Origin: Limnobacter parvus
GTDB taxonomy: Bacteria; Pseudomonadota; Gammaproteobacteria; Burkholderiales; Burkholderiaceae_B
Reading direction: 5' to 3'
Length of the DNA: 64,000 nt
Assembly (NCBI RefSeq): GCF_024623725.1
Contig: NZ_JANKHG010000018.1
Location: 370,602-434,601 of the forward strand
Positions 18,546-27,058 of the stretch are shown here, piece after piece. A program made the translations under genes and the position numbers. How positions within the stretch are numbered: the stretch's first letter is position 1; each line of letters begins with the position of its first letter. Below the pieces are notes generated by a model. It saw only the letters and a program-made list of their open reading frames with translations. It was not told the origin of the DNA and searched no databases.

Positions 18546-19451
18546 GTGAAGCAGTTGTCGGATTTGGCATTTTTCAGCGAATTGGTGCGCCACGAAAGCC
18601 TGGCCAGCGCGGCAATGGCGTTTGACGTCACTCCACCTGCGGTCAGCCGTCGCCTGGCGGCGCTGGAAAAACGACTGGGCGTGCGCCTGCTACACCGCAG
18701 CACGCGACGCATTGGTTTGAGTGCCGAGGGTGAACGCTACCTTGCGGAAGGTGCAACCATTCTTCGCCAGATTGACGCACTTGAATCTGCCCTGCGCGCC
18801 GGGCAAGACACACCGCGTGGCCAGCTGCGTGTGAATGCGAGTTTGGGTTTTGGCCGCAAGCATGTGGCCAATGTGGTGTCGGCCTACCATGCGCAGTTTC
18901 CCGCCATGGAAGTGATTCTGGAGCTTACCGACCACCCCATTGATTTGATCGAAGGGGGTTTTGATTTGGCTGTGCGTTTCGGTGAACCGCCCGACCAAAG
19001 GCTGATTGCGCAAAAGCTGGCCAGCAACCGGCGCATATTGTGTGCAGCGCCCTCGTATTTGGCCACCGCAGGCGCGTTGAACAACCCGGCTGATTTAACG
19101 CGGCACCATTGCCTGGTGATTCGCCAGGAAAATCACACCTTCAACAACTGGCAATTGCGCAATGGCAAACAGGAAACCACGGTGAAAGTACACGGGCCGG
19201 TGAGTTCAAATGATGGCGATGTTTCCGTGCAGTGGGCACTGGAAGGCAAGGGCGTGCTGCTGCGTTCTGAATGGGACATTCAGCAAGAACTGAAAACCGG
19301 CGCACTGGTGCGCGTGCTGGGCGACTGGGCTGGCGCGCCAGCCGACATATTCGCTGTGTGCCCTTATGCCAGCCCCATGCCCGCCAAAACCCGGGAGTTC
19401 ATAAGGGTTACACGCGAGGTACTGGCCAGCAAGGCGGGCTTGAATGTGTGA
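18546..19451 (+). CDS. LysR-family transcriptional regulator
   Basis: 301 residues: N-terminal winged helix-turn-helix (ASAAMAFDVTPPAVSRRLAALEKRLG) and a C-terminal LysR substrate domain with the LELTDHPIDLIEGGFDLAVRFG signature of the CrgA/DsdC-like group. It starts at GTG 18546 after AAGGAGC. The divergent TSUP exporter gene is the likely target, a common LysR arrangement. The AT-rich 119-nt gap, with runs of A and T around 18470-18520, presumably holds the operator. Confidence 0.9.
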   Translation: MKQLSDLAFFSELVRHESLASAAMAFDVTPPAVSRRLAALEKRLGVRLLHRSTRRIGLSAEGERYLAEGATILRQIDALESALRAGQDTPRGQLRVNASLGFGRKHVANVVSAYHAQFPAMEVILELTDHPIDLIEGGFDLAVRFGEPPDQRLIAQKLASNRRILCAAPSYLATAGALNNPADLTRHHCLVIRQENHTFNNWQLRNGKQETTVKVHGPVSSNDGDVSVQWALEGKGVLLRSEWDIQQELKTGALVRVLGDWAGAPADIFAVCPYASPMPAKTREFIRVTREVLASKAGLNV

Positions 19452-19488
19452 TTGCTGAGTGGTGATAGCATTGTGTATAATATACAAT
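19452..19488 (+). promoter_or_regulatory. fitAB promoter with overlapping palindromic operator
   Basis: TTGCTG at 19452-19457 and TATAAT at 19476-19481 are spaced 18 nt, a good sigma-70 promoter. The -10 lies inside a 19-nt near-perfect inverted repeat (19470-19488, arms ATTGTGTAT / ATATACAAT, one mismatch pair). This is the expected autoregulatory site for the ribbon-helix-helix antitoxin 30 nt downstream. Confidence 0.75.
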
Positions 19489-19518
19489 CAATGATGTCAT
19501 TAATCAAGAGGTGAAGTC

Positions 19519-19773
19519 ATGAGGACAGTCACTGTTAGAAATCTTCCCGAAGAGGTTCATCGCGCTCTTCGTGTTCGCGCTGCCCAGCATGGTCGCAGTA
19601 CTGAAGCGGAAATTCGCGCCATTCTTCAGTCCACGGTGTGTCCGCCTGAACGTATCCGTTTGGGAACAGCCTTGGCAGAGTTGGCCCGTAAAAGCGGTTT
19701 GACAAATGATGAAGCGGCGGCAATGGAAAAAACGCGAGACAAGTCAGCAGCCGAGCCTTTGAGGTTTGAATGA
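19519..19773 (+). CDS. fitA: FitA-like ribbon-helix-helix antitoxin
   Basis: 84-residue antitoxin and autorepressor. The N-terminal ribbon-helix-helix reads TVTVRNLPEEVHRALRVRAA, followed by the FitA-type STEAEIRAIL helix; the C-terminal tail would wrap the toxin. A good Shine-Dalgarno (AGAGGTGA) precedes the ATG. The stop overlaps the toxin ATG by 4 nt, so the two are translationally coupled. FitA or VapB naming is by family resemblance. Confidence 0.88.
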   Translation: MRTVTVRNLPEEVHRALRVRAAQHGRSTEAEIRAILQSTVCPPERIRLGTALAELARKSGLTNDEAAAMEKTRDKSAAEPLRFE

Positions 19774-20189
19774 TCTTGCTCGACACCAATGTTGTTTCTG
19801 AAACCATGAGGGTCCAACCCAACCCCGCTGTGATTGAGTGGCTCGACAAACAAGCTGCCGACACGCTTTACTTGAGCAGCATCACTTTGGCCGAACTTCG
19901 GTTTGGAATCGGTGTTTTGTCGGCAGGTCGGCGCAAGAACGAGCTGAACCAAATTTTAAATGGCATTGTGGATATGTTTGCTGGCCGTATTCTGGCGTTT
20001 GACGCTGATGCCGCTCTGCATCATTCCGACCTGGCTGTCGCGGCGCGCGCAGCTGGAAGGGGCTTTCCAACTCCCGATGGTTATATCGCGGCCATTGCAA
20101 AATCGCACAATTTCGCAGTGGCCACGCGGGATGAGGCACCTTTTAAAGCTGCAGGGTTGAACGTGGTCAACCCTTGGCATGTCCAATAG
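19770..20189 (+). CDS. fitB: FitB/VapC-like PIN-domain ribonuclease toxin
   Basis: 139-residue PIN-domain RNase. The four acidic residues that bind Mg/Mn are all present: Asp5 (ILLDTNVVSE), Glu42 (TLAELRFG), Asp103 (TPDGYIAAIA) and Asp121 (ATRDEAPF). The toxin therefore looks intact. It is paired with the FitA-like antitoxin by an ATGA overlap. Its stop is 2 nt from the stop of the convergent DUF748 gene. Confidence 0.9.
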   Translation: MILLDTNVVSETMRVQPNPAVIEWLDKQAADTLYLSSITLAELRFGIGVLSAGRRKNELNQILNGIVDMFAGRILAFDADAALHHSDLAVAARAAGRGFPTPDGYIAAIAKSHNFAVATRDEAPFKAAGLNVVNPWHVQ

Positions 20190-20191
20190 TT

Positions 20192-23100
20192 TTATTTATT
20201 AACAGCCACTCCGAGCTCCATCGGCACGGTTTTCTCTTCAGTGGCCTTGGTTTCTTTAGGTGAGTCCACCTTCAGCCGTTCAGCCGACACGCCGGTTGCA
20301 GCCAAGGCCTTGCTGATCAAATCTTGCCGTTGTGTGGCCAGGGCCTGCAATTGCGCGGGGGTTACTTCCTCAGCATCTTGCAGCTTTTGCGTTAGTACGG
20401 CGTAAAAGTTTTTGCCCTTTAGTGTATTTATTTCTGCGGCGCTTAGCTCGCGGGTGTCCTTGAACAAACTTGTAATTTGCCCCAAAGCTTTGCCAGCCAA
20501 GCCTTGTTCCAGCTCACCGGGGTTGGCCGTTCTAAAGCCGCTTTTCAATGAAGCCAACTCACCGCCGCCGAAGCGCTTTTCAAACAGGTCTTCAATGGCT
20601 TTCTGTGTGCTTTCACCGTTCATGGCCAAGGGGCCAGGGTCTTCATTGGCCTGCAATTTCTCGCCTGCTTGCTGGGCTACAGCGCGACGCATTTGCAGGT
20701 TTTGAATGGCTGTTTTGTCAGCTGGTGCCCAGGTGCCCTGCACGGTCAGTGCAAGGTTGGGGCGGGTGGTCAGTGCTTCACCCAGCTTTTTCAGGCTTTC
20801 ACGTTGTGAAGGGCTTAGCGTGTTGGCACCAGGGTTGAACGCAACTTTGCCAATTTCCTCGCCAGCACTGCCCCCGAACAAAGCACCCAGTGCGCGGAAG
20901 GGTGCAGTTACAATTTTGGTCAGCACATTGCCAATTGTTTTCCACACAATATCGCCAAAGCTGAACTGTGGGTCGTTCAAATTGCCGGTAATGGGTAAGC
21001 CCAAATCGATGCGCCCATTGCTGTCTTCCAGTATGGCCACCGCAAGTTCCAGAGGCAGGTCGCGGCCTTGCGGGCTTTGCACGCGTTCGCCCAATTTCAG
21101 TTTGTCCACGATCACCTGGTTCGTGCTGTTTAGTTGTTGATTGTCGATTTTGTAATTCAGGTTCAGTGACAATTTGCCAGCTTCAATTTTACGGTTCGCA
21201 AACGTGCCGGAATATGCGGTCAGGTTACTCATTTCGACGTTGGTGAATTTCACTGCAATGTCCATGAATGCAGTGGGGTCGAGCAGGTTCAGCGAACCCT
21301 TGGCATCGGCTTCGCCATATTCATCCACCGCGCCTTTCAACACCAGTTCACCGCGCGCACCGGGCTTGTTCGACAAACCATTTACTACACCTTCCAGGCT
21401 GTGAATGCGTGTGCCGAACGGAATGAACAGTGACTCATCCGCGAAATCCAGCTCGCTGTTGGCAAGGTTGAAGCGATCAATTTTCACTGCAAAAGCCGGG
21501 GACGTGGCCGCAGGTTTTTCAGAAGGTACTGTGCTGGATTTTGGTTCTTCCTCGTTCACTAGAATTCGGCTGATGTTGGTGGATTTGTCTTTCGCAATCA
21601 GCAGCGCTGTGTCCAAACCATCCAGTGTCAGGCGCTGAATATTCACACCCTTTGCACTGGCTGTGAAGCCCGGGGTGGACAGCCTGTTGAATTGCAGAAA
21701 CGACTTTTTGTTACCTGCCTCATTCAGGCGCAAACTGGCCACAGTCAGGCTACCTGCATAGCCTTGTTCCTTGGCGTTGTAAGTGGCTTTGCCCTTGGTG
21801 CTAACCGTGCCTGCTGCAAGGTCCAGTTTTGCAAACTGACTTATGAAAGGCTGCGCAAGTTTCAAAGACAATTCGTTAACTTCCACATTCAATTGCGTGG
21901 CTGCGGTGGCGGGCGTTAAATCGCCATTTACCGCAATGCGGCCGCCGCTTTGAATGTCCAGGCTGGCTTTCAGGGGCAGGGCCTTGTTCAGGTTCTGGGT
22001 CACTCCGCTGGTGGACACGGCAATGTTGTTCAAACCAATGCTCAACGTTGGCTTCATCGATTCGTCGGCAATTGCTGCGTTAATGCCGGAAACTGCAACC
22101 GTATTCACGGCATAGGTCCAGGGTTTGGCGGGCTCATCGGCCTCTTTGGCCTTCGGTTCTGCTGCCGGTTTTGCAGTTGGAATCCAGTCGTTGATCGCCG
22201 CCATCAGGTCTAGTTCGCCCTGTGCATTGCGTTTCACATTCACCTGCCCACCTTTCACGGTGGCGCTGTTTACTTCAGCATGTTGCTTGGCAAGGTCAAC
22301 AGTAATCGGCCCTACTTCAATGGCGTTCAGGGCGAGGGCTTTGGCTTTGTTGGCGTGGCTCATTTGCAAACCGGCCAACACAATACCTGCCAGTTCGGCC
22401 TTGTTGGCTTGCAAATCAAAACTGCCATTGTTGATGTTCAACTTGGCAAACTGCGCTGAAGCCGATTGCCCTTGTTGCTTGGCCGCAATGGCGAAATCGC
22501 GCACCTCTGCGTTCACATTGTTGATCAATACTTTTAGCTGCGACGCTTCGCTGCTATTGGCGGTGGGCTCGGCTGCGGGTTGAGCCATGGGCTCGGCCAG
22601 GTTCACATCAAAATTCAGCGACAGGTCGGCAGTGCCAGCCGGTGGGGCGGTGGGCAACAGCGGTTGTAGAAGCGGTTCCAGTTTGGCAATGTTCAAGCCG
22701 ATTAGCGACATTTCACCCACCACTGAGGGGTCGGCCAACTGAATTTGAGCGCGCAACTTTAGCTCGGCGTCCAGGCCGGTTACCGCGTTCAAAATAAAAG
22801 CGCCGTCGGTTTCAGAACGCGTGGCCAGGTCGCGCAGTTCAAGGTTTAATGGTTCTAAGCGGGTTTTAAGGCCATCGGGTTTGCGGCGGTCATGAAAGTC
22901 GATAACCGCGTCGGAAATAATCAACTGACTGAGCAAAAATGCTGGCGGCTCGGTGTTGTCTTCAGGCTCGGGCTCATCGTTTTTAAAAGCGTCCATTAGG
23001 GCGCTGAAGTTGTGCCGGCCTTCCGGCAGCAGCGCAACATTCATATTCAGGTTTTTCAGGTCGATTTGGTCTAATGCGATCAAACCTTTGAACAGGTCAG

Positions 23101-23374
23101 TGCCGGAAATGTCCAGGTACAACTGGTCGAACGCTACAAGCGGTTCGCCTTCGGGCGTGCTCAGGTTCAGGTTGGGCACGCTCAGCGTTAATGTGAAGGG
23201 GTTCAGTTCAGGCAGACCCATTTTTAACACATGGCCTGAACGTTCAAGTACCTGCTTTTCGGCTTGCCAGTGAACCAGGCGCGGCAGGCCCGCCCAAGCG
23301 AACAAATAAAACAAAACAATGACAAGAAGCGGAATAATCAGCGCTTTTGAGCGAAGAATAGCGGCGAATTTCAT
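20192..23374 (-). CDS. DUF748 domain protein (AsmA-like, envelope)
   Basis: 1060 residues. One N-terminal membrane anchor (LIIPLLVIVLFYLFAWAGL) is followed by a long beta-rich periplasmic body typical of DUF748/AsmA-like proteins. These resemble the bridge proteins that carry lipids between inner and outer membrane. Ala/Pro/Glu-rich linkers near residues 265-280 and 395-410 separate the beta modules. The C-terminal third has an alpha-helical segment. It stands alone on the minus strand. Role in lipid transport is inferred from the AsmA-like fold, not shown. Confidence 0.85.
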   Translation of the reverse strand: MKFAAILRSKALIIPLLVIVLFYLFAWAGLPRLVHWQAEKQVLERSGHVLKMGLPELNPFTLTLSVPNLNLSTPEGEPLVAFDQLYLDISGTDLFKGLIALDQIDLKNLNMNVALLPEGRHNFSALMDAFKNDEPEPEDNTEPPAFLLSQLIISDAVIDFHDRRKPDGLKTRLEPLNLELRDLATRSETDGAFILNAVTGLDAELKLRAQIQLADPSVVGEMSLIGLNIAKLEPLLQPLLPTAPPAGTADLSLNFDVNLAEPMAQPAAEPTANSSEASQLKVLINNVNAEVRDFAIAAKQQGQSASAQFAKLNINNGSFDLQANKAELAGIVLAGLQMSHANKAKALALNAIEVGPITVDLAKQHAEVNSATVKGGQVNVKRNAQGELDLMAAINDWIPTAKPAAEPKAKEADEPAKPWTYAVNTVAVSGINAAIADESMKPTLSIGLNNIAVSTSGVTQNLNKALPLKASLDIQSGGRIAVNGDLTPATAATQLNVEVNELSLKLAQPFISQFAKLDLAAGTVSTKGKATYNAKEQGYAGSLTVASLRLNEAGNKKSFLQFNRLSTPGFTASAKGVNIQRLTLDGLDTALLIAKDKSTNISRILVNEEEPKSSTVPSEKPAATSPAFAVKIDRFNLANSELDFADESLFIPFGTRIHSLEGVVNGLSNKPGARGELVLKGAVDEYGEADAKGSLNLLDPTAFMDIAVKFTNVEMSNLTAYSGTFANRKIEAGKLSLNLNYKIDNQQLNSTNQVIVDKLKLGERVQSPQGRDLPLELAVAILEDSNGRIDLGLPITGNLNDPQFSFGDIVWKTIGNVLTKIVTAPFRALGALFGGSAGEEIGKVAFNPGANTLSPSQRESLKKLGEALTTRPNLALTVQGTWAPADKTAIQNLQMRRAVAQQAGEKLQANEDPGPLAMNGESTQKAIEDLFEKRFGGGELASLKSGFRTANPGELEQGLAGKALGQITSLFKDTRELSAAEINTLKGKNFYAVLTQKLQDAEEVTPAQLQALATQRQDLISKALAATGVSAERLKVDSPKETKATEEKTVPMELGVAVNK

Positions 23375-23452
23375 TTTTATAGCAACAGTACGGTGGATAT
23401 ATACCTCCAGTATCCTAGATACGGGCGCTGGTGTACACTAACGCCTTCCTGC

Positions 23453-23528
23453 GCGGCTGTAGCTCAGTGGATAGAGTATTGGCCTCCGAAGCCAAGGGTC
23501 GTGGGTTCGATCCCCGCCAGCCGCGCCA
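23453..23528 (+). tRNA. tRNA-Arg (CCG)
   Basis: 76-nt cloverleaf with a 7-bp acceptor stem (GCGGCTG / CAGCCGC), TA at positions 8-9, D-arm GCTCAGTGGATAGAG, and anticodon stem TTGGC/GCCAA around loop CTCCGAA. The anticodon is CCG at 23486-23488. The T-arm contains GGTTCGATCC. Discriminator G and CCA are encoded. It reads the CGG arginine codon. Confidence 0.97.
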
Positions 23529-23545
23529 CTGATCAATTCAATGGT

Positions 23546-25702
23546 TCACTCATTGCGCTTCCACATCGTCAGTTCACTCAAGGTGTACTGGTGTTTGCGT
23601 CGCGTTTCGCGAATTACGAAAGGCACAGGCTGTGGCCCTTCCACCAACGTGAACTGTTCACCCAGAATGTCTTTCAAGCCATCCAGGGTGCCATACGATT
23701 CACCATCCTTTTTGAATCCGCCTATCCATTCCTCGCGCTTGGTGTATTCCTCCATCCAAGTGTAGGGCGATGCAAGCACCAGCAGTCCACCGGGATTCAG
23801 GCGGCTGGCAATTTCATTCAAGAAGCGGCGGGGCGCATACAGCCTGTCGATCAGGTTGGCCGCCAGAACCAGGTCAAAGCCAGTGTGAATGTCTTTCAGG
23901 TTGCAGGCATCGCCTTGCCAAAACTCCACTTTGCCGGCTGTGTCGGCAAGGCCAAGATTATCCAGCCTGCGCTCGTAATAATTCAGAAGTTCGCCTTCGT
24001 CTGGCAAGGTGTAACGAATGGTGCCTGTTTCTTTCAGGCGAATGCCGACCTGAATCAATAAGGTTGAGAAATCAATGCCAATCACCTTGTTGAACACGCG
24101 GGCCAATTCAAGGCTGGAGCGTCCAGTGGCGCAACCCAGGTCGAGTGCTTTGCCAAGCAGGCCGTTGCCATGTTTTTGGTGGGCAGCAATCGCCAAATCA
24201 GCCATCGCCTTGGCGAAGTTGGGCACACCCAATGGCGAGTCGCCATAATGGAATTCGGCGTACTGCGACACCAAGGCGTCATTTTCATAGGTCGACAACG
24301 GGTTGGTGGCCGGTGTGTCGGTGACTACATAGCGAAACCCGGCATGCTGAAAAAAGTGTTTTCGAAATGCGTAGCGCGAGGCATGGCGGCTTTCATTGCC
24401 GCATGAAATCCAACTGCCGCCCTTGATGATGTTGTGGCGATTGTCAAAAGTAGGGCTGGTGAAATCGTCGTAAATCGGGTGCACATCAAAACCATCGAAC
24501 GGGTAGGTGGGCGTTTCACACCATTGCCACACATTGCCAACTACATCGAACAACTCGCCGTGCGCAAAGTGGTTCACCGGGCAGCTCGATGCCCAATAAT
24601 CCAGGTGCAAATTCGCATTGGCGCGCGTGTTGCTCGGTACTTCGGCAAGCTGCGCATGATCGTAAATGCGGTTCCATTCATCCTCAGTGGGCAAGCGCAC
24701 CGGCTGGCCGGTTTGTTCGGCTTTCCAGCAGCAGAAGGCCCGCGACTCGTGGTAATTCGTTTCCACGGGCCAGTTCCAGGGCATGGGCACTTCTTCAGCC
24801 AGCAATCGGAGTTTCCAGCCACCTTGCACGGTGTTGTCGGGTACCCAGAAGGTGGGGTGCGTCGCTTTGGTGAATTCTTTCCAGCCTGCGCCTTCGCCGT
24901 CCCAATACTGATTGTTGGTGTAGCCACCCGCATTGATAAATTCCAGAAACTCGCTGTTGCTGACCAAATGGCGAGCGGTTTGAAACGCAGGTACATCGGC
25001 CTCGTGGCGACCGTACTCATTGTCCCAGCCATAGATGGGTTCGGTTAACGTACGCCCCAACACCACGCGGCCCGCAGGAATATTAACCAGGGTGTTCGCC
25101 GGCGCAACGCCCGTGCTTCGGCAAGGTTGCCAGGCTGGGTGTGGCTTCACATAGTGCAAGGCATGCTGGCGCATTAATACCGACGAGGTTTCAAGGTGAA
25201 TGTGTTCATGCTCAATACCCATTACCACGGCCCAAAACGGGTCGTTCCAGCCAATCGGCAAGGTGAAGGGCGTGTTGCGAATTACGTTGTCGATCACCTC
25301 GCGCGCCTTGTGGCGGTATGCGCGTACTTCGTCCACGGTGGGCCAGTCGTAGCGCGCATCGTCCAGGTCGTCCCAACTCATTTCATCCACACCCACAGCA
25401 AACATCGATTCCAGGCGCGGGTCGATGCGCTTGTCGATCAGGCCGGTCAACATGAATTTGTTGATGAAGAAGGTGGCTGTGTGCCCCAGGTAAAAAATCA
25501 GCGGGTGCCGCAGGTTGATTGGCTTTTTGTAATAGGCCTCGTCGCAGGTCAGTAGCTCAAACAGCGATTCATACCGATCAAAGCTTGCGTGAAAGTACTG
25601 CAACAGCTCGCCGCGTTTGGATTCAATGTCGCTGCCCGCCAGAAAAGGTGTGCGCAGGAAGTGCTCGCTTTGGGCGGGCATGTGTTGTAGTCGGGTATTC
25701 AT
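23546..25702 (-). CDS. ovoA: 5-histidylcysteine sulfoxide synthase / N-methyltransferase OvoA
   Basis: 718-residue OvoA, making ovothiol A: it joins cysteine and histidine with oxygen at a non-haem iron and then methylates the imidazole. Domains in order: DinB-like iron domain with GHTATF (His74) and the H-x3-H-x-E iron triad (His165, His169, Glu171); FGE-sulfatase/EgtB-like domain (about 205-450, with VGNVWQWCETP and KGGSWISCGNESRHASRYAFR); and a C-terminal SAM methyltransferase (ALDLGCATGRSSLELA). The methyltransferase distinguishes OvoA from ergothioneine EgtB. The later C-S lyase (OvoB) is not in the window. Monocistronic; an inverted repeat TAACAT/ATGTTA at 25743-25763 lies in its leader. 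Confidence 0.93.
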   Translation of the reverse strand: MNTRLQHMPAQSEHFLRTPFLAGSDIESKRGELLQYFHASFDRYESLFELLTCDEAYYKKPINLRHPLIFYLGHTATFFINKFMLTGLIDKRIDPRLESMFAVGVDEMSWDDLDDARYDWPTVDEVRAYRHKAREVIDNVIRNTPFTLPIGWNDPFWAVVMGIEHEHIHLETSSVLMRQHALHYVKPHPAWQPCRSTGVAPANTLVNIPAGRVVLGRTLTEPIYGWDNEYGRHEADVPAFQTARHLVSNSEFLEFINAGGYTNNQYWDGEGAGWKEFTKATHPTFWVPDNTVQGGWKLRLLAEEVPMPWNWPVETNYHESRAFCCWKAEQTGQPVRLPTEDEWNRIYDHAQLAEVPSNTRANANLHLDYWASSCPVNHFAHGELFDVVGNVWQWCETPTYPFDGFDVHPIYDDFTSPTFDNRHNIIKGGSWISCGNESRHASRYAFRKHFFQHAGFRYVVTDTPATNPLSTYENDALVSQYAEFHYGDSPLGVPNFAKAMADLAIAAHQKHGNGLLGKALDLGCATGRSSLELARVFNKVIGIDFSTLLIQVGIRLKETGTIRYTLPDEGELLNYYERRLDNLGLADTAGKVEFWQGDACNLKDIHTGFDLVLAANLIDRLYAPRRFLNEIASRLNPGGLLVLASPYTWMEEYTKREEWIGGFKKDGESYGTLDGLKDILGEQFTLVEGPQPVPFVIRETRRKHQYTLSELTMWKRNE

Positions 25703-26380
25703 TGGGGCAGACCTGCGATGCTTCAGAATATAGTTAGTGTAATAACATACTTTATGAATGTTACGCAGTATCTACAGTCATTTAATAAATTGAAACACGC
25801 TGCCACGCCGTGTGCCCTTACCTCTACTTAGCGATCCAATTCACGGTTTTTTGACAGGGCCTGTGCCTGCGGCTTGATATTTTTCCGGGGCAATAAACCC
25901 CCGCGGTGAATGGCGATTGCTATTCCAGTGGCTAGACGAATTAGAAAGTTTGGCGATATTCACAAACTGGTGCCCATGTGATTCAACGCAGTTTGTCGAA
26001 TTTATATCTTTTGCATTGGCTTCTGAACTGATCTTTTGCGTCACCCCTCAAATGCGGGGATGTGCATATTTGTTTGTTGGCTAAAACAAGTATTTATGGG
26101 GGGTTCAAGGCATTGTTTGTTAATTAAGCAGAGGTAGTTTGGGTCGATTGCTTGCCTTGGAATACTGGGTAATTTACATTCTAAAACGACTGTGAATTTG
26201 TGTTTCAACGCCACGCTGCTGTTAGGGCATGCGGTGGCCATGGTGTATCAAGAAAATGAGTTCAAGGTGCTGATTACGCCACACTCAATCGCCAAGTTGT
26301 ACAAAGGGCTCCGTCGGTCGGGTAGTGCTCGGGGTGATGTTCGGATAAATGGATATCGCAGTTATTCTTCGACAAATTTA
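25703..26380. other. 678-nt stretch with no convincing gene
   Basis: AT-richer than its flanks. It holds the ovoA leader (25703-25770) and then no frame I can assign. A 67-codon minus-strand frame (25841-26044) ends in a weakly IS3-transposase-like pattern (N-x2-R-HS-x2-G-x3-P-x2-Y), too short to call. A small stem CCCC...GGGG lies at 26043-26058. Because attC cassettes follow, this may be eroded cassette or integron platform DNA, but no integrase gene or remnant was found. Confidence 0.5.
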
Positions 26381-26387
26381 GTTAGGC
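26381..26387 (+). other. Isolated integron core site GTTAGGC
   Basis: Exact R' core (GTTRRRY) 9 nt before the ATG of the first cassette gene, the spacing expected at an attI or attC recombination point. No matching R'' (RYYYAAC) was found within about 150 nt upstream. It is therefore either an attI-type simple site, a decayed attC, or chance. The two clear attC sites downstream in the same orientation favour a real junction. Confidence 0.5.
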
Positions 26388-26395
26388 AAACCAGC

Positions 26396-26972
26396 ATGGC
26401 CCAAAATCCGTTCTACGTTTATGCACTTAAAGACCCAACAGAAAAGCCATCTAAGCCTTTCTATATCGGTAAAGGAACGGGTAATCGTGCTTGGGAACAT
26501 CACACAAAAATTGATGAATCAGAAAAAAGCTCGGTAATTAAAAAAATACAAGAATCGAGACACGAAGTGATACACACAATAATTGCTGATAACTTAACGG
26601 AGCAGCAAGCTTTAAAAATTGAAGCAGAGTTAATTTCAGCGTTCGGAATTCGTTCTCAGGGTGGATTATTAACAAATAAAGTTCGTCCGAACACAGAGAA
26701 TATTAGCCAAAAAAATAAAAGCAAACATCCCTGACGGGTGTTATGAAAAAGCTCAAATGGCGCTTGAGCTCATGAAGTCCGCCGTAATGGAGCTAGCCAA
26801 GGCAAACCCGCACGGAATTTCAAACTCGGATGCCGCAAAATATCTTGGCCTACAGTCAGACTATGGTGGTGGTTCAAAAGACTATCTGAGCTACAGCATT
26901 ATTGGTTTACTAATGAAGGAAGGTCGGTTAACACGAACAGCCGACCGAAAGCATATTGCAACAGGTGAATAG
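26396..26972 (+). pseudogene. GIY-YIG (LEM-3-like) nuclease with C-terminal winged helix, frameshifted
   Basis: Two adjacent frames read as one protein. The first (26396-26734, 112 residues) is a LEM-3-like GIY-YIG domain: YVY at 7-9, FYIGKGTGNR with Arg31, and a Glu at 77-78. The second (frame of 26757-26972) carries a helical or winged-helix module, SNSDAAKYLGLQSDYGGGS and YLSYSIIGLLMKEG. Removing one A from the A7 run at 26709-26715 joins them as SQKIKANIPDGCYEKAQMALE, a natural continuation of the family to about 191 residues. The break is a 1-nt insertion, sequencing error, or slippage site. The stop at 26970-26972 is 3 nt before an attC, so this is an integron cassette gene. Confidence 0.72.
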
Positions 26973-26975
26973 TTC

Positions 26976-27052
26976 GCCTAACAATGCGCTCAAATCGCTC
27001 GCTTCGCTCACTGGGACTGGCTAAAGCCAGCCCCTTAGCTTAAACGTTAGGT
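26976..27052 (+). repeat. Integron attC recombination site 1
   Basis: 77 nt from R'' GCCTAAC (26976-26982) to R' GTTAGGT (27046-27052), complementary save a G-T pair. The centre has a strong hairpin CTGGCT-AA-AGCCAG (27017-27030) flanked by GGG/CCCC. Position (directly after one stop, 6 nt before the next ATG) and orientation are those of a cassette boundary. Confidence 0.85.
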
Positions 27053-27058
27053 CGCGCA

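Noticed and set aside
23453-23528. tRNA-Arg as an integration site for a genomic island
   Set aside because: The tRNA is intact, no integrase gene and no repeated 3' end of the tRNA was seen, and the accessory cassettes lie 3 kb away behind ovoA.
25841-26044. Minus-strand 67-codon frame with a pattern like the end of IS3-family transposases
   Set aside because: Only about 17 residues match loosely and the R-HS spacing is one residue short; no inverted repeats or other transposase parts nearby.
26192-26395. Upstream extension of the GIY-YIG frame as extra coding sequence
   Set aside because: The extension has no family similarity and runs across the GTTAGGC core; the nuclease domain starts cleanly at ATG 26396.
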